Assembly (NCBI GenBank): GCA_027488495.1
Contig: JAIYBO010000229.1
Span: forward strand, 1 to 23,271
Direction: 5' to 3'
Length of the DNA: 23,271 nucleotides
DNA from: Bacteroidota bacterium
Lineage (GTDB): Bacteria > Bacteroidota > Bacteroidia > NS11-12g > UBA955
Shown one piece after another: positions 22,742 to 23,271 of the stretch (position 1 is the first letter of the stretch; every line of letters starts with the position of its first letter). The notes beneath the pieces were generated by a model, which saw nothing but the letters and a program-made list of their open reading frames with translations, ran no database searches and was not told where the DNA came from. The translations under genes were made by a program, and so were the position numbers.

Positions 22742-22828
22742 AGGGGGTGAAATGGAATTGGAATGATCTATAACTGGCGCATTTGCCCCAGTCAAAAGCC
22801 CATCGAACGGCCGTGAAATTTGAATTAT

Positions 22829-23271
22829 TTATTTAATGAAGTAAGGAAATGAAACTTCTACGTCGGTATCGCCGGGTTCGCAACTGCCTGTTTTGATGCC
22901 TGGTTGGTGTTTCAATCGAACAATGATTCTGCCAAAATCTGCACCCCCGCAAGTCCACTCCGAGCTTAAACCAATGGGAAGGTTATTTTTGTCTTTGTCG
23001 GTAGGTGTGATTTTGAGCCCTGTGGGAGGCATGCTCAAAGAGGCAATTTCGTAACACACAAAATGGTCGTGGCCTTCATTTTTGACTTCAAGGGTGATGT
23101 CTTCTTTTGAACCGTTTTGTTCGTTCAAGAATTCCAAAGTGGCGGTATATGGGTTGCCACCTGGGGTGATAACGCCCAATTTGATGGTGTCTGGCAAGGT
23201 GGGGGCATTTCCTCCTGGTCCGTCTAGGTCTTTCCAAGTGTATGTTGTGGGAGTGCCTCCAGAGTTGCTGA
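22829..23271 (-). CDS. Unrecognised protein, C-terminal part (5' end outside window)
   Basis: The minus-strand frame is open from the right edge to a stop at 22829, giving 146 complete visible codons. The first internal start-like codon is a TTG at 23197, but the frame is open further upstream with a Gly/Thr/Pro-rich linker (SGGTPTTYTWKDLDGPGGNA), so the gene surely begins beyond the window. The visible domain appears beta-rich (YTATLEFLNEQNG, EDITLEVKNEG, FGRIIVRLKHQPG) with four cysteines and ends SFPYFIK. The linker plus beta-domain style suggests an exported or lipoprotein-type Bacteroidota protein, but no family is recognised. It ends 87 bp before the bidirectional terminator. Confidence 0.75.
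   Translation of the reverse strand, partial: SNSGGTPTTYTWKDLDGPGGNAPTLPDTIKLGVITPGGNPYTATLEFLNEQNGSKEDITLEVKNEGHDHFVCYEIASLSMPPTGLKITPTDKDKNNLPIGLSSEWTCGGADFGRIIVRLKHQPGIKTGSCEPGDTDVEVSFPYFIK

Overview
The window looks like ordinary chromosome from a member of the Bacteroidota; I cannot place it below phylum. Four signs support this. One secreted protein ends in a type IX secretion sorting domain. Promoter-like TAnnTTTG elements sit just upstream of most transcription units, and Shine-Dalgarno sequences are largely absent. There is a SusA-like periplasmic amylase. There is also a fur-purA gene order and a small membrane protein paired with methylmalonyl-CoA mutase; both arrangements are, to my recollection, usual in this phylum. 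I saw no phage, transposon, CRISPR array or defence island.

Layout. 1-434: the 3' end of a DsbA/FrnE-like gene, then tRNA-Asn(GTT) on the minus strand with an encoded CCA and its own terminator. 523-1471: a PfkB-family kinase whose promoter abuts the divergent tRNA promoter. 1492-5206: a glucan locus, with a periplasmic GH13 amylase on the minus strand, divergent from a T9SS-exported multi-domain protein that ends at a strong bidirectional terminator. 5285-8196 (minus): a likely operon SPOR protein - fur - purA - fumarylacetoacetase-family hydrolase. 8253-11778 (plus): gpmI - lipoprotein - aldehyde dehydrogenase, joined by two ATGA stop/start overlaps. 11814-14665: thiL and aspS, each with its own near-leaderless promoter. 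14727-18984 (minus): small membrane protein - methylmalonyl-CoA mutase catalytic subunit - dnaA - dgkA. 19055-20654 (plus): an IscA-type Fe-S carrier followed directly by a MacB/FtsX-type permease. 20707-22689 (minus): an outer-membrane beta-barrel protein and gcvT. 22829-end (minus): the C-terminal part of an unrecognised, probably exported protein.

Most genes are housekeeping: purine synthesis, glycolysis, thiamine diphosphate, aspartyl-tRNA, replication initiation, glycine cleavage and Fe-S assembly. The accessory element is the amylase/T9SS pair, where one protein would handle glucan outside the cell and the other would cut oligosaccharides in the periplasm. I did not find a clearly new system. 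The observations most worth checking are: the repeated placement of the -7 promoter element 4-5 nt before the ATG, which suggests leaderless mRNAs; the cobalamin-domain-less mutase with its membrane-protein partner; the lipoprotein translationally coupled between gpmI and the dehydrogenase; and a small repeat flanking aspS.
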